A stretch of 64,000 bases of DNA from Caballeronia turbans (GCA_001544655.2 FCOD02000001.1:434001-498000), one strand, 5' to 3'. Positions 34,264-44,278 are shown, counted from the stretch's first letter. The notes: a model not told the origin generated them from the sequence alone. Numbers and translations are program-made.

Positions 34264-37200
34264 TCCGGGCTCGAAAACGCGTCATCGCGGCGCTGCTTTG
34301 CGCCGCGCCGTCGATGGCCTTCGCGCAGGCCGCCGCGACCGATCCGCTCACGGTGCTCATCGATCAGGGCAAATACTGGCAGGCGCACCGGCGCGGCGAC
34401 CTCGCGGAGCAGGCGTGGCAGAAGGTGCTGCGCATCAATCCCAAACAGCCCGACGCGCTCTTCGGCATGGGCATGGTGCTCGCCGACCGCAAGGACGGCA
34501 GCGGCGCGCAACAGTATCTCGCGCAGTTGCGCCAGGTCGCGCCGAACTATCCGAACATCGACGAGCTCGGCCGACGTCTGGGCGAAACCAGCTCGCGCGA
34601 TCAGACCGTCAACGACGCGCGGCGTCTCGCGCAGAGCGGACAGAGCGCATCGGCCGTGCAGGAATACAAGCGCGCGATCGAAGGCAAGCCCGCGACGCCC
34701 GAGCTTCAGCTCGAGTACTACCAGGCGCTCGCCGCCACGCCGCAAGGCTGGGACGAAGCGCGCCGCGGCCTCGAACAACTGGCGCGCCAGAATCCCGACG
34801 ATCCGCGCTATCAGCTCGCGTATGCGCAGCATCTGACTTATCGCGATTCGACGCGGCGCGACGGCATCGCACGGCTCGCGAAGCTGTCGGGCGATAGCGC
34901 CGTCGGCGCGGAGGCGAAAAAGAGCTGGCGGCAGGCGCTCCTGTGGCTCGGCGCGCGCGCATCGGATGCACCGCTTTATCAGGCTTATCTGCAAGTCTCG
35001 CCGGACGACGCCGCCGTGAAAGCGCGCTTCGATTCGATGGTTCAGCAGGACAAGTCCGCCCGCGAGCGCGCGCAGGCGGGCGCCGCGGTCGATGCGCGCG
35101 GGCGCACCGTCGCGGAGGGCTTTACCGCGCTCGATCGCGGCGATCTCGTGACGGCGCGCGCACGCTTTTCGTCGGTGCTCGCGAGCGACCCGAACGATGC
35201 CGACGCGCTAGGCGGCATGGGCGTCGCGGCCCTGAAGCAGGAACGTTTCGCGCAAGCGCGCACGTATCTCGAACGTGCGTCGCGGGCCGGCAATCCGGCG
35301 CGCTGGAAGGACGCGCTCACGAGCGCGACCTACTGGACCTATACGAGCGATGCGATCGGCGCGCGCAGCAACGGCCAGATCGCGCAGGCGAAGGCGCTCT
35401 TCGAGCGCGCGATCGCGGCCGATCCATCCGATGTCACCGCACAGGTGCTGCTCGGCGAAATGCTGCTCGCAAACGGCGATCCGCGTGGCGCGGAACAGGC
35501 GTATCGCATGGCGCTGCGCCGTCAGGCCGACAATCCCGATGCGATCCGCGGGCTCGTCGGCGCACTGGCCGCGCAAGGTCGAGGCGATGAGGCGCTCGAA
35601 TTCGCCAATCGCCTGAACGCGGAGCAGCAGGCCAAGGCCGGCGGCATCAACAAGCTGCGCGGTGAAGCGCAGGCCGCGCAGGCGCGCGCCGCCGAAGCGC
35701 GTGGCGATCTCGGGGCGGCGCGCAGCCTCTTCGAAGACGCACTGCTCAACAATCCCGACGATCCTTGGCTGCGGCTCGACCTCGCGCGCATCTATGTGCG
35801 TCAGGGCGCGCTCGGCAATGCGCGCAGCATGATGGACGGCCTGCTCGCCACGCATCCCGACATGACCGACGCGCTCTACGCGAGCGCGTTGCTCTCCGCC
35901 GAAACGCAGGACTGGTCGGCCGGGCTCGCTCAACTCGACCGCATTCCCGTCGCGCAGCGCACGCCCGCGATGACCGCGTTGCAGCATCGCCTGTGGGTGC
36001 AACAGCAAGCCGAACTCGCGACGCGCACCGCCGCCGCGGGCCAGCGCCAGCAGGCCTTCGCGATCCTGCGCCATGCCGAGCCGGTCGCGGCGGGCAACGC
36101 CGAACTGATGGGCGCGGTGGCATCGGCGTATGTCAAGACGGGCGATCCGGGGCGGGCGCTTTCGCTCGTGCGCGGGGCAATGGCCAGTGCGCCGAACGAC
36201 ACCGGCCTGTTGCTGCAATACGCGGGGATCCTGTCGGCGACGCAGCAGCAAGCCGAACTCGGCTCCGTGATGCGCCGGCTTCAGTCGATGCCGCTCACCA
36301 CGCAGCAGCGCGCGGACTTCAACAATCTGAACGTGGGGATCGTCGTGGCGCAAGCGGATGCCGTGCGCAGGCAAGGCGATCTCGCCGCCGCCTACGACGT
36401 GATCGCGCCGTGGCTCGCCGCGATGCCCGACAACGCCGATCTGCAAGCGGCGCTCGGACGCATGTACACGTCGGCGGGCGATGACCGCAACGCGCTCTCC
36501 TGTTATCAGAATGCGCTGTCGCGCCGTCCCGAGGATATCGGCCTGCAGACGGCCGCGATGTCCGCCGCGAGCGGCGTGCGCGATTTCAAGCTGGCCGAGA
36601 CCTACGCGAACCAGGCGTATCAGGCCGCGCCGAACGATCCGGGCGTGCTCGCCGCGATCGGCCGGATGTATCGCGCGCAAGGCAAGCTCGATCTCGCCGC
36701 GCAGTTCCTGCAGCGTTCGCTCATCGCCGCCAATACGCCGGCGCCGGTCGCGTCCGCTCAGGGTCGCGGCAATGTTCCGCCCGGCTGGGAAACCGCGATG
36801 AGCCGCATCGGCTCGAATCCGCTGCCCGGCACCAACCCGTTCGAAGGCAAGACGGCCGTCGATACGGCGTCGAATCCGGCGCTCGCATCGGGCGCGTCTT
36901 ATCGTCAGGCCCTTCCTCAGAGTTATTCGCAGCCCGTGCCGACCTATCTGCCGCCTCCTCAGCCCGCGCCTTATACGACACCTTATATGGCACCTTCCTC
37001 CGCTCCGGCGACGATGCCCAATGCCGTGCCGCGTTCGGCGCCGAGCGGCGGATACGGCCCGGACATGTACGGCTCGGGGCAATCGGGCGCGCCGTTGCAG
37101 CCTTATCCGGGACAGGATGCGGGGACGCCCGGTGCGTATCCGGCGCAGGGGTATCAGGAGCGGCCTGCGTATCAGCCGTATCCGCAGCAGCCGTATCAAC

Positions 37201-38828
37201 AGCCGGGGTATTCGCAGCAGCAGCCTTATCCGCAGCAGGCGCCCTACGCCGCCCAGGACCCGTACACGGCGCCCTGGCCGATGTCGCCCGGCGCGCGCGA
37301 GGCGCAGTCGAACGCCTACGCGCCGCCGGCCGCAGCCGGCACGACGAAGAAGAAGCAGACGTCATCGCGCAAGACGACGCCCGCGCGTCCCGCCGATCCC
37401 TACGCATACGGCGCGCCGCCGCAGCCGCAACAGTACGCGCAGGCGCCATATGGCCAGCAGCCCTATTACGCGCCGCCGCCGCAACAGTACGCGCAGCAGC
37501 CGTATATCCCGCAGCCGCCGGCAGGCTACGCGCAGCCGTATTACCCGTCGCAGGCGCAGCCCGCACAGCGCGCCGCCGCCGCCGCGACGATGAGCGCGGG
37601 CGGCGTTCCCGTGCCGCTCGCGAATTCGCAGACGGCGGGCGTCGCCGAAGAACTCGCGCAGATCAACCGCGAGCAGGCGAGCACGGTCTCGGGCGGTCTC
37701 ATCTTCCGCAGCCGCGACGGCGAGGACGGCCTCTCCAATCTGACCGATATCGAAGCGCCCATCGAAGGCCGCATCAAGGCGGGCAACGGACACGTGATCG
37801 TGCGCGCAACGCCCGTCACGCTGGATGCCGGCACCGCGAGCAGCCAGCCGAACACCCTCGCGCGCTTCGGATCGGGTCTGGGCGCGACAGCCAATCCGCC
37901 GACGAACAACTACGGATCGCAGACGGCGACGGGCGTCGGCCTCTCGCTCGGCTATGAGAATCGCAACTTCAAGGGCGATGTGGGCACGACGCCGCTCGGC
38001 TTTCGCGAGACCAATGTCGTCGGCGGACTGCAGTATCAGAACGCGATTAGCGACAAGGTGTCGTACTCGCTCGCCGTCGCCCGCCGCGCCGTGACCGACA
38101 GCCTGCTCTCCTACGCGGGCGCGCGCGATCAGGGCGCCGGCCTCGAATGGGGCGGCGTGACATCGACGGGCGCACGCGCCGACCTCGGCTGGGACGACGG
38201 CACGAGCGGCGTCTATCTGAACGCGGCGTATCAGTTTCTCGACGGCAACCAGGTCGCGACCAACAACGCGGTGAAAGGCGGCGGCGGCATCTATACGCGC
38301 CTTTTGAAGGACGCGGACCAGACGCTGACCGTCGGCGCGAACACGACGCTCATGCATTACGACAAGAACCTGTCGTACTTCACGTATGGGCAAGGCGGCT
38401 ACTTCAGCCCGCAGCAGTACGTGATCCTGAACTTCCCGGTCGAATACGCGGGGCGTACGGGGCTCTTCACCTACGATCTGAAGGGCTCGATCGGCGTGCA
38501 GCATTATCGTCAGGACGAGTCGAACTATTTTCCGACGAACGCGACGTATCAGGCGCGCGCCGCAAGCTCGGGCGCCACGCCGGACGCGCTCGCGGTCTAT
38601 CCCGGCCAGAGCAAGACGGGCGTGTCGTACTCGCTCAGTGCGACGGGCGAATACCAGCTTGCGCCGCAACTCGCTTTCGGGGCGACGGCATCGTTCGGCA
38701 ACGCCTATCAGTATCGCGAGTGGCTCGCCGCGGTGTATGTGCGCTACAGCTTCACGCGTCAGAGCGTCGCGCAGCCGGCGTTCCCGCCGCAGGCGTTCAG
38801 CTCGCCGTATCTGTCGCTGTCGAACTGA
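34257..38828 (+). CDS. bcsC: Outer-membrane cellulose export protein BcsC
   Basis: 1523 residues, longer than typical enterobacterial BcsC (about 1150). After a signal peptide (ending SMAFAQA, near 22-24) come about 20 TPR repeats to residue 850, the periplasmic scaffold. Residues 878-1121 are a Pro/Gln/Tyr/Ala-rich low-complexity linker with a basic TTKKKQTSSRK island. Residues 1122-1523 form the BcsC_C beta-barrel (LSLGYENRNFKGDVGTTPLGF, YVRYSF near the end). The barrel passes cellulose across the outer membrane. The extra length lies entirely in the linker. It is the last gene of the operon. Confidence 0.95.
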   Translation: MLIRARKRVIAALLCAAPSMAFAQAAATDPLTVLIDQGKYWQAHRRGDLAEQAWQKVLRINPKQPDALFGMGMVLADRKDGSGAQQYLAQLRQVAPNYPNIDELGRRLGETSSRDQTVNDARRLAQSGQSASAVQEYKRAIEGKPATPELQLEYYQALAATPQGWDEARRGLEQLARQNPDDPRYQLAYAQHLTYRDSTRRDGIARLAKLSGDSAVGAEAKKSWRQALLWLGARASDAPLYQAYLQVSPDDAAVKARFDSMVQQDKSARERAQAGAAVDARGRTVAEGFTALDRGDLVTARARFSSVLASDPNDADALGGMGVAALKQERFAQARTYLERASRAGNPARWKDALTSATYWTYTSDAIGARSNGQIAQAKALFERAIAADPSDVTAQVLLGEMLLANGDPRGAEQAYRMALRRQADNPDAIRGLVGALAAQGRGDEALEFANRLNAEQQAKAGGINKLRGEAQAAQARAAEARGDLGAARSLFEDALLNNPDDPWLRLDLARIYVRQGALGNARSMMDGLLATHPDMTDALYASALLSAETQDWSAGLAQLDRIPVAQRTPAMTALQHRLWVQQQAELATRTAAAGQRQQAFAILRHAEPVAAGNAELMGAVASAYVKTGDPGRALSLVRGAMASAPNDTGLLLQYAGILSATQQQAELGSVMRRLQSMPLTTQQRADFNNLNVGIVVAQADAVRRQGDLAAAYDVIAPWLAAMPDNADLQAALGRMYTSAGDDRNALSCYQNALSRRPEDIGLQTAAMSAASGVRDFKLAETYANQAYQAAPNDPGVLAAIGRMYRAQGKLDLAAQFLQRSLIAANTPAPVASAQGRGNVPPGWETAMSRIGSNPLPGTNPFEGKTAVDTASNPALASGASYRQALPQSYSQPVPTYLPPPQPAPYTTPYMAPSSAPATMPNAVPRSAPSGGYGPDMYGSGQSGAPLQPYPGQDAGTPGAYPAQGYQERPAYQPYPQQPYQQPGYSQQQPYPQQAPYAAQDPYTAPWPMSPGAREAQSNAYAPPAAAGTTKKKQTSSRKTTPARPADPYAYGAPPQPQQYAQAPYGQQPYYAPPPQQYAQQPYIPQPPAGYAQPYYPSQAQPAQRAAAAATMSAGGVPVPLANSQTAGVAEELAQINREQASTVSGGLIFRSRDGEDGLSNLTDIEAPIEGRIKAGNGHVIVRATPVTLDAGTASSQPNTLARFGSGLGATANPPTNNYGSQTATGVGLSLGYENRNFKGDVGTTPLGFRETNVVGGLQYQNAISDKVSYSLAVARRAVTDSLLSYAGARDQGAGLEWGGVTSTGARADLGWDDGTSGVYLNAAYQFLDGNQVATNNAVKGGGGIYTRLLKDADQTLTVGANTTLMHYDKNLSYFTYGQGGYFSPQQYVILNFPVEYAGRTGLFTYDLKGSIGVQHYRQDESNYFPTNATYQARAASSGATPDALAVYPGQSKTGVSYSLSATGEYQLAPQLAFGATASFGNAYQYREWLAAVYVRYSFTRQSVAQPAFPPQAFSSPYLSLSN
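36888..37620 (+). repeat. Region coding the Pro/Gln/Tyr-rich BcsC linker
   Basis: Codons for short repeats of QQPY, PQPQQYAQ and similar types, corresponding to BcsC residues 878-1121. Low-complexity at both DNA and protein level. Likely a flexible periplasmic or wall-spanning linker. Confidence 0.8.
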
Positions 38829-38905
38829 TGTTCTTGCGCGCGCTGCGCTTGCGTCCAGGCGTGAACCTGCTGCCGCAAGCGCAGCGCGCCAGCGGAATCA
38901 GCCGA

Positions 38906-39892
38906 ATGAAAACACAAAGCGCCCTCATCGCGAACAACGACCAGTTTCTGCGCGACCTGCAGTTGTTCTGCATCGTCGCGCGCCGCTCGAGTTTCATCGC
39001 CGCGGCCACCGAGACCGGCATCTCGCCCGCGCACGTCAGCAAGCGCATCGCGATGCTGGAGACGAGCCTCGGCGTCAGGCTCCTCACGCGCACGACGCGC
39101 CGCGTCTCGATCACGAGCGACGGCGAAGCGGCCTTTCAATGGGCGCAAAAGATCATCGACGACGTGCAAGGCATGGCCGATGCCTTCGCCGGATTCGACG
39201 ATCCGCGCGGCCTGCTGCGCATCGGCACGAGTCTGCGGCTCGGACGCGAGCACGTATCGCCTGCGCTTACGTTGCTCAGGCAGCGTCATCCGGGGCTGGA
39301 GATCTGGCTGGAACTGCTCGACCGGCGCGTCGATCTCATCGGCGAGAGCTTCGATATCGACATTCGCGTCGGCGAGGTCGTGGAGCCGCATCTCATCGCG
39401 CACAAGATCGTCGACAGCTTTCGCGTGCTCGCCGCCGCGCCCGCGTACCTCGAACGGCGCGGCGCGCCGAAGACGCTCGCCGAGCTCGCGCAGCACGACT
39501 GCCTGCTGTTTCGCGGACGCGATCAGCGCTTCGGCGTCTGGCGTCTTTCCGGACCCAATGGCGAAGAAAGCGTGAAGGTGACCGGGCCGATCGCCTCGAA
39601 CCACAGCGACATCGTGCGGCAATGGGCCAAGGACGGCTTCGGCATCGTGATGGGTTCGATCTGGGACGTCGCCGCCAGCCTGCAGGACGGCAGGCTCGTG
39701 CCCGTCCTGCCGGCTTACCGGCAGCGCGCGGATGTGTGGGCGGTGACGTCGGCGCGCTCGTCGCATTCCGCGAAGATCCGCGTGTGCATCGACTTCCTGA
39801 AGCAGCAATTGACGCATGGTCCTTACGCGCTCGTCACATCCGCCGTCGCCGGGGTTCTGACGCTTACGCGAATCGCCTTGTCGATGCATTAA
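38906..39892 (+). CDS. LysR-family transcriptional regulator
   Basis: 328 residues. The LysR winged helix is at about 15-75 (LQLFCIVARRSSFIAAATETGISPAHVSKRIAMLETSLGVRLL). The effector domain runs from about 95 to 300 (GLLRIGTSLRLGREHVSPALTLLRQRHPGLEI). The C-terminal 25 residues are hydrophobic beyond the normal family end. It lies 77 bp downstream of bcsC on the same strand and may ride on that transcript, though LysR targets are more often divergent. ATG 38906 is chosen; an upstream ATG (38828) adds 26 residues not part of the HTH. No cognate gene is evident. Confidence 0.9.
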   Translation: MKTQSALIANNDQFLRDLQLFCIVARRSSFIAAATETGISPAHVSKRIAMLETSLGVRLLTRTTRRVSITSDGEAAFQWAQKIIDDVQGMADAFAGFDDPRGLLRIGTSLRLGREHVSPALTLLRQRHPGLEIWLELLDRRVDLIGESFDIDIRVGEVVEPHLIAHKIVDSFRVLAAAPAYLERRGAPKTLAELAQHDCLLFRGRDQRFGVWRLSGPNGEESVKVTGPIASNHSDIVRQWAKDGFGIVMGSIWDVAASLQDGRLVPVLPAYRQRADVWAVTSARSSHSAKIRVCIDFLKQQLTHGPYALVTSAVAGVLTLTRIALSMH

Positions 39893-40333
39893 GCGTCGCG
39901 GCACGGTAAAAAAGCCACCGCCACTTTTACCCGCAACCGGGTTGGGTCGAATCCGGCGCCATGCGCGCCCGCTTCTCTACTCGAAACCCTTATCCACCGG
40001 CGTTCGCAGGCTTATCACTCAACGCGAAAACCGGCATCTTCCACACATTTTTTCGTTGTCGGAACGTCACGGACGCCGGCAAAAAAGCCTGTTGTCTATA
40101 AGTGTTTCTTTCCAAATGTTTCTAAGACGTGTAATGATACTGATTCGCATTTAACCGAATCGCGATGTCCGGCACATTCAATGACGCCCGTCGCGACAGC
40201 GTTCACAGGGCGCGCCGGTCCTTGCCCGCCGGCCTCGCCGCTGCGCTTCGATCTCGGTTCGATCGAACATCGGCACGCGAAAACCCGCTTCGCTGCCGAT
40301 TCGGATATCACTAACAAGCATCGGGGAAACGAC
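39893..40333. other. 441-bp gap with iron-regulated promoter region
   Basis: No gene is supported. A Fur-like box lies at 40130-40148 in an AT-rich stretch (about 40060-40160). A frame that would extend the receptor gene back to 40181 lacks a ribosome site. Confidence 0.45.
40130..40148 (+). promoter_or_regulatory. Fur-box-like sequence
   Basis: TGTAATGATACTGATTCGC matches 13 of 19 positions of the Fur consensus and contains the hexamers AATGAT and ACTGAT. It lies 185 bp before the siderophore receptor start. Confidence 0.55.
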
Positions 40334-42580
40334 ATGTTGAGAAAGACGCCGCTTGCCGCGGCATTGGTAACTATTGTCGCGGCGCCCATGGCCGCGCCGC
40401 TGTACGCCCAAACCGCACCGCAAGCCGCACCGCAGAACGCTCCGTCGTCGCAAGTCGCGCAAGCGGCACCGCCCCAAGACGCTTCGGCCGTCACCGCCCC
40501 TGAAACCGCTGCCCTGCCGGCCGTCAAAGTAACGGGCCAGGCCGACACGCCGGATTTTCAGCCGGAAATGTCGAGCGTCGGCGCCAAGGTGCCGACTGCG
40601 CTGCGCGACATTCCGCAGGACGTCGTCGTGGTGCCGAAGGCGGTGCTGAACTCGCAGGCGGTCAGCTCGTTCTCCGATGCGCTGCGCAACGTGCCGGGCG
40701 TCACGCTCGGCGCGGCCGAAGGCGGTCAGATCGGCAACAACATCAATCTGCGCGGGTTCTCGGCGCGCACGGACATTTATCTCGACGGTTTCCGCGATCG
40801 CGGCCAGTACTATCGCGACACCTTCAACCTCGAATCGATCGACGTGCTGTACGGCCCGTCGTCGCTGTACTTCGGGCGCGGCTCGACGGGCGGCGTGATC
40901 AATCAGGTCAGCAAGCAGCCGAACCTGAAACCGCGCGCCGATGTCTCGCTGCAAGCGGGCACGCATGATCGCTATCGCACGACGGTCGACATCAACCAGC
41001 CGATGACGGACACTTCCGCGTTCCGCGTCAACGCGTTCGGCCAGTCGCTCGGCTCGACGCGCGACGAGATGATCAACAAGGACTTCGGCATCGCGCCCGA
41101 GGTGAAGTTCGGTATCGGCACGCCGACGCAAGTGACGCTCTCCGCGCTGATCCAGCACAACCGCGATCAGCCCGACTACGGCATTCCGCCGTTGAACGGC
41201 CACCCGGCGCCCGTCGACACGAAGACGTTCTACGGCTTCACCGACGACCGCACCATCCAGGACGTGCAGACGGTGAACGCGCGCGTGGAGCATCGCTTCG
41301 ACAACATGTTCACGCTGCGCAACCAGACACAGTTCAGCCACTACAGCACCGAGGCGCGCGCGACCAATCCCGCGGCCGTGCTGACGGGGCCGCTTGGCAC
41401 ATCGCCCGCGCTCTCGAACGGCAACTACACGACGCTGCCGCTGTCGTCGCTCTTCGTGCGATTGCAGGGCAAGGACCGCAACATCAACGATCACTCGGTC
41501 TACAACACGACCGACATCCAGGGCAAGTTCGCGACGGGCTTTCTCAAGCACGACATGCTCGCGGGCGTCGATCTCAGCCACGAAACGTACAGCAACCAGA
41601 GCTTCACGGCGACCACGCCGGGCCTGCCGTCGAACACGCTCGCGATCGTGCCGCTCGTCGATCCCGCCTACGTGCCGCGTCCGTCGAACTATCGCGAGGT
41701 GGCGACCAATCTCGCGGAGTCGAGCGCGAACGGCATCGGCGTCTATTTGAACGACACGATCTCGATCGGCGAGCACTGGAAGTGGATCGGCGGCGTGCGC
41801 TGGGACCGCTACGAAGCAGCCATCAACAACTCGATCAACGCGCCGGGCTATGCGACCCAGACGAACTACTTCACGAGCGTGCGCACCGGCGTCGTGTGGC
41901 AGCCGACGGACTGGCAGTCGTACTACGTGTCGTACGGCACGTCGTTCAATCCGTCGCTGGAGGCGCTCACGCTCACCAACGGCCAGCAGAACACGCCGCC
42001 GGAACACAACCGCTCGTATGAAATCGGTTCGAAGTGGGATCTGTTGAACGGCGGACTGTCGATCACGCAATCGCTCTTCAACATCGACAAGACCAACGCG
42101 CGCACGCTGACATCGACCGGCGAATACACGCTCGACGGCGACGTGCGCGTGCGGGGTTATCAACTGGGCGTTGCGGGCCACATCACGCGTCAATGGCAGA
42201 TGTTCGGCGGCTACACGTACATGGACGGCACGGTGCAGAAGGCCTTCGACGGCACCACGGGCAACCAGCTCGCCAACACGCCGCATCACATGCTCACGCT
42301 GTGGACCACGTATGATTTCACGCCCGCATGGCAGGTGGGCGGCGGGCCGTCGTATGTGTCGTCGCGCTATGCGGCAAACAACAATCTGGTCCAGGTGGGC
42401 GGCTACGTGCGCTGGGACGTGATGGCCGCGTATCATCAGAAGCGCTACGATATCCAGTTCAACGTGCAGAACATGTTCGACAAGAAGTACTACGACGCCC
42501 TGATTCCGTCCGACGGCGGACGCGCGGTGCCGGGTCTTGGCCGCACGTTCATCGCGACGTTGAATTACCGCTTCCGTTGA
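40334..42580 (+). CDS. TonB-dependent catecholate-type siderophore receptor (Fiu/PiuA-like)
   Basis: 748 residues. Signal peptide MLRKTPLAAALVTIVAAPM, cut after LYAQ near 26. A Gln/Pro/Ala-rich stretch leads to the plug domain (about 75-210), with ALRDIPQDVVVVPK, INLRGFSARTDIYLDGFRDRG and YGPSSLYFGRGSTGGVIN. A 22-strand barrel follows, ending FIATLNYRFR. This plug signature is of the Fiu/PiuA/CirA-like group that takes up monomeric catechols and iron complexes. It is followed by a PKHD-type dioxygenase, the pairing seen for Fiu-YbiX and PiuA-PiuC. A Fur-like box precedes it. ATG 40334 has GGGGAAA upstream. Confidence 0.94.
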   Translation: MLRKTPLAAALVTIVAAPMAAPLYAQTAPQAAPQNAPSSQVAQAAPPQDASAVTAPETAALPAVKVTGQADTPDFQPEMSSVGAKVPTALRDIPQDVVVVPKAVLNSQAVSSFSDALRNVPGVTLGAAEGGQIGNNINLRGFSARTDIYLDGFRDRGQYYRDTFNLESIDVLYGPSSLYFGRGSTGGVINQVSKQPNLKPRADVSLQAGTHDRYRTTVDINQPMTDTSAFRVNAFGQSLGSTRDEMINKDFGIAPEVKFGIGTPTQVTLSALIQHNRDQPDYGIPPLNGHPAPVDTKTFYGFTDDRTIQDVQTVNARVEHRFDNMFTLRNQTQFSHYSTEARATNPAAVLTGPLGTSPALSNGNYTTLPLSSLFVRLQGKDRNINDHSVYNTTDIQGKFATGFLKHDMLAGVDLSHETYSNQSFTATTPGLPSNTLAIVPLVDPAYVPRPSNYREVATNLAESSANGIGVYLNDTISIGEHWKWIGGVRWDRYEAAINNSINAPGYATQTNYFTSVRTGVVWQPTDWQSYYVSYGTSFNPSLEALTLTNGQQNTPPEHNRSYEIGSKWDLLNGGLSITQSLFNIDKTNARTLTSTGEYTLDGDVRVRGYQLGVAGHITRQWQMFGGYTYMDGTVQKAFDGTTGNQLANTPHHMLTLWTTYDFTPAWQVGGGPSYVSSRYAANNNLVQVGGYVRWDVMAAYHQKRYDIQFNVQNMFDKKYYDALIPSDGGRAVPGLGRTFIATLNYRFR

Positions 42581-42633
42581 TGTGAATGCGAGCGCGCCGT
42601 GATACGCGGCGCGCGTTCGCGAAGGCAATAACA

Positions 42634-43317
42634 ATGATCCTCTCGATACCGAACGTGCTGAGCCCTGAAGACGCGGCCACGATGCGCGCGCGCCTCGAAG
42701 TCAGCGACGCATGGGTCGATGGCCGCGCGACCGCGGGCTATCAGGGCGCGCCGGTCAAGCGCAACATGCAGATTGCGGAAGGCTCGCCGATCGCACTCGA
42801 AATGGGCGATGCGATCGTCGGCGCGCTCGAACGCCATCCGCTTTTCATCAGCGCGGTGCTGCCCAATCGCGTTTATCCGCCGCTCTTCAATCGCTATGAA
42901 GGCGGCATGCATTTCGGCAGTCATGTCGATGGCGCGATCCGCATCGTGCCCGGCCATGGCGCGCGCGTGCGCACCGATGTGTCCGTCACGCTGTTTCTCA
43001 CGCCGCCCGACGAGTATGACGGCGGCGAGCTCATCATCGAAGATACCTATGGCGTTCAGGAAGTGAAGCTGCCCGCGGGCCATGCGATCGTCTATCCCGC
43101 GACGAGTCTTCATCAGGTGCGGCCCGTCACGCGGGGCGCGCGGGTATCGAGCTTCTTCTGGGCGCAAAGCCTCGTGCGCGACGACGCTCAACGCGCGCTG
43201 CTCTTCGATCTCGACAATTCCATTCAACGCCTGAACGCGACCAACGGCGACGAAGCCGCCAAGCGCTCGCTCGTCGGCTGCTATCACAACCTGCTGCGCA
43301 TGTGGAGCGATACGTGA
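42634..43317 (+). CDS. PKHD-type Fe(II)/2-oxoglutarate dioxygenase (PiuC/YbiX-like)
   Basis: 227 residues. The iron ligands are His96 and Asp98 (HFGSHVDGA), and a His near 159 ([11 protein letters not shown]), with Arg of the same segment binding 2-oxoglutarate. N-terminal [18 protein letters not shown] and [23 protein letters not shown] are typical of PKHD hydroxylases. Its family accompanies siderophore receptors and is Fur-regulated, but the substrate is not established. It starts 53 bp after the receptor gene. It is convergent with the LysR gene, one base between stops. Confidence 0.93.
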   Translation: MILSIPNVLSPEDAATMRARLEVSDAWVDGRATAGYQGAPVKRNMQIAEGSPIALEMGDAIVGALERHPLFISAVLPNRVYPPLFNRYEGGMHFGSHVDGAIRIVPGHGARVRTDVSVTLFLTPPDEYDGGELIIEDTYGVQEVKLPAGHAIVYPATSLHQVRPVTRGARVSSFFWAQSLVRDDAQRALLFDLDNSIQRLNATNGDEAAKRSLVGCYHNLLRMWSDT

Positions 43318-43318
43318 A

Positions 43319-44278
43319 TCACGCCACGCGCAGCACGTTCGAAGACGTCCGCCCGACCTCCGCGAGCAAGGCTTCGTCGCGCGCGATCACGTCCGGCAGA
43401 TGCGCGCGCAGAAACTCGACCCACGTGCGCGTCTTCGCATCGACGAACTTGCGCGACGCATAGAGCGCATAGAGATTCGTGCGCTGCAACGTGTGATGCG
43501 GCAACACGCGCACGAGCGAGCCATCGCGCAGGCCCTCGATCGCCGCATAGAGCGGCAACATGCCGATGCCCATGCCTTCGCGGATCGCGACCACGAGCGA
43601 TTCCGCGATGTTCACCTGCACCGTGCCGCTGATCTGCAACGTCTCGCGGCCCTCGGGCCCTTCGAGCGTCCATTCGCGCGCGGGAAACGCGGGCGTCTGC
43701 AAGGTGAGGCAATCGTGCTGCGCGAGATCGGCCGATACCTGCGGCGCGCCACGCGAGGCGATATAGCCGGGCGACGCGCACAGAATGCTGAAGGTCGCGC
43801 CCAGCTTGTGCGAGATGACTTCCGAGTCCGACAACGCACCCGCCGACACGACGGCCACGTCGCTGCTGCCTTCGAAGAGATCAGGCATGCGCTGCGACAG
43901 CGTGAGCTCGACTTTCACGTCGGGATACAGCGCGCGATATCGGGCGATGGCAGGCAGGATGTAATGCTGTCCGACGCTCGCGAAGCTGAACATGCGCAGC
44001 GTGCCCGACGGATGTTCATGCGCGCAGCTCGCTTCTTCTTCGGCGCCGTCGATGTCCGCGAGAATCTGCCGCACGCGCTTCAGATAGCGCTCGCCCGCCG
44101 ACGTGAGCGCGAGACGCCGCGTCGAGCGGTTCATGAGGCGCGTGCGCAAATGGTCTTCGAGTTCGGAGACGGCGCGTGACATTGCGCCCGTTGTCGAGTT
44201 CATCGACTGTGCGGCAGCCGTAAAGCTGCCGGCTTCGATCACGCGGGTGAAGACCCGCATGTTCTGTAGGGTATCCAT
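43319..44278 (-). CDS. LysR-family regulator of the divergent FUSC exporter
   Basis: 319 residues. HTH at residues 5-65 (MRVFTRVIEAGSFTAAAQSMNSTTGAMSRAVSELEDHLRTRL). The effector-binding domain covers 92-290. It is divergent from the FUSC membrane protein gene, the arrangement of aaeR/aaeB-like aromatic-acid efflux, so it probably responds to an aromatic carboxylate. I start at ATG 44278; the reading frame's TTG codon before it is less likely. The 160-bp gap to the exporter should hold its operator (a T-N11-A motif), which I did not pin down. Confidence 0.92.
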   Translation of the reverse strand: MDTLQNMRVFTRVIEAGSFTAAAQSMNSTTGAMSRAVSELEDHLRTRLMNRSTRRLALTSAGERYLKRVRQILADIDGAEEEASCAHEHPSGTLRMFSFASVGQHYILPAIARYRALYPDVKVELTLSQRMPDLFEGSSDVAVVSAGALSDSEVISHKLGATFSILCASPGYIASRGAPQVSADLAQHDCLTLQTPAFPAREWTLEGPEGRETLQISGTVQVNIAESLVVAIREGMGIGMLPLYAAIEGLRDGSLVRVLPHHTLQRTNLYALYASRKFVDAKTRTWVEFLRAHLPDVIARDEALLAEVGRTSSNVLRVA

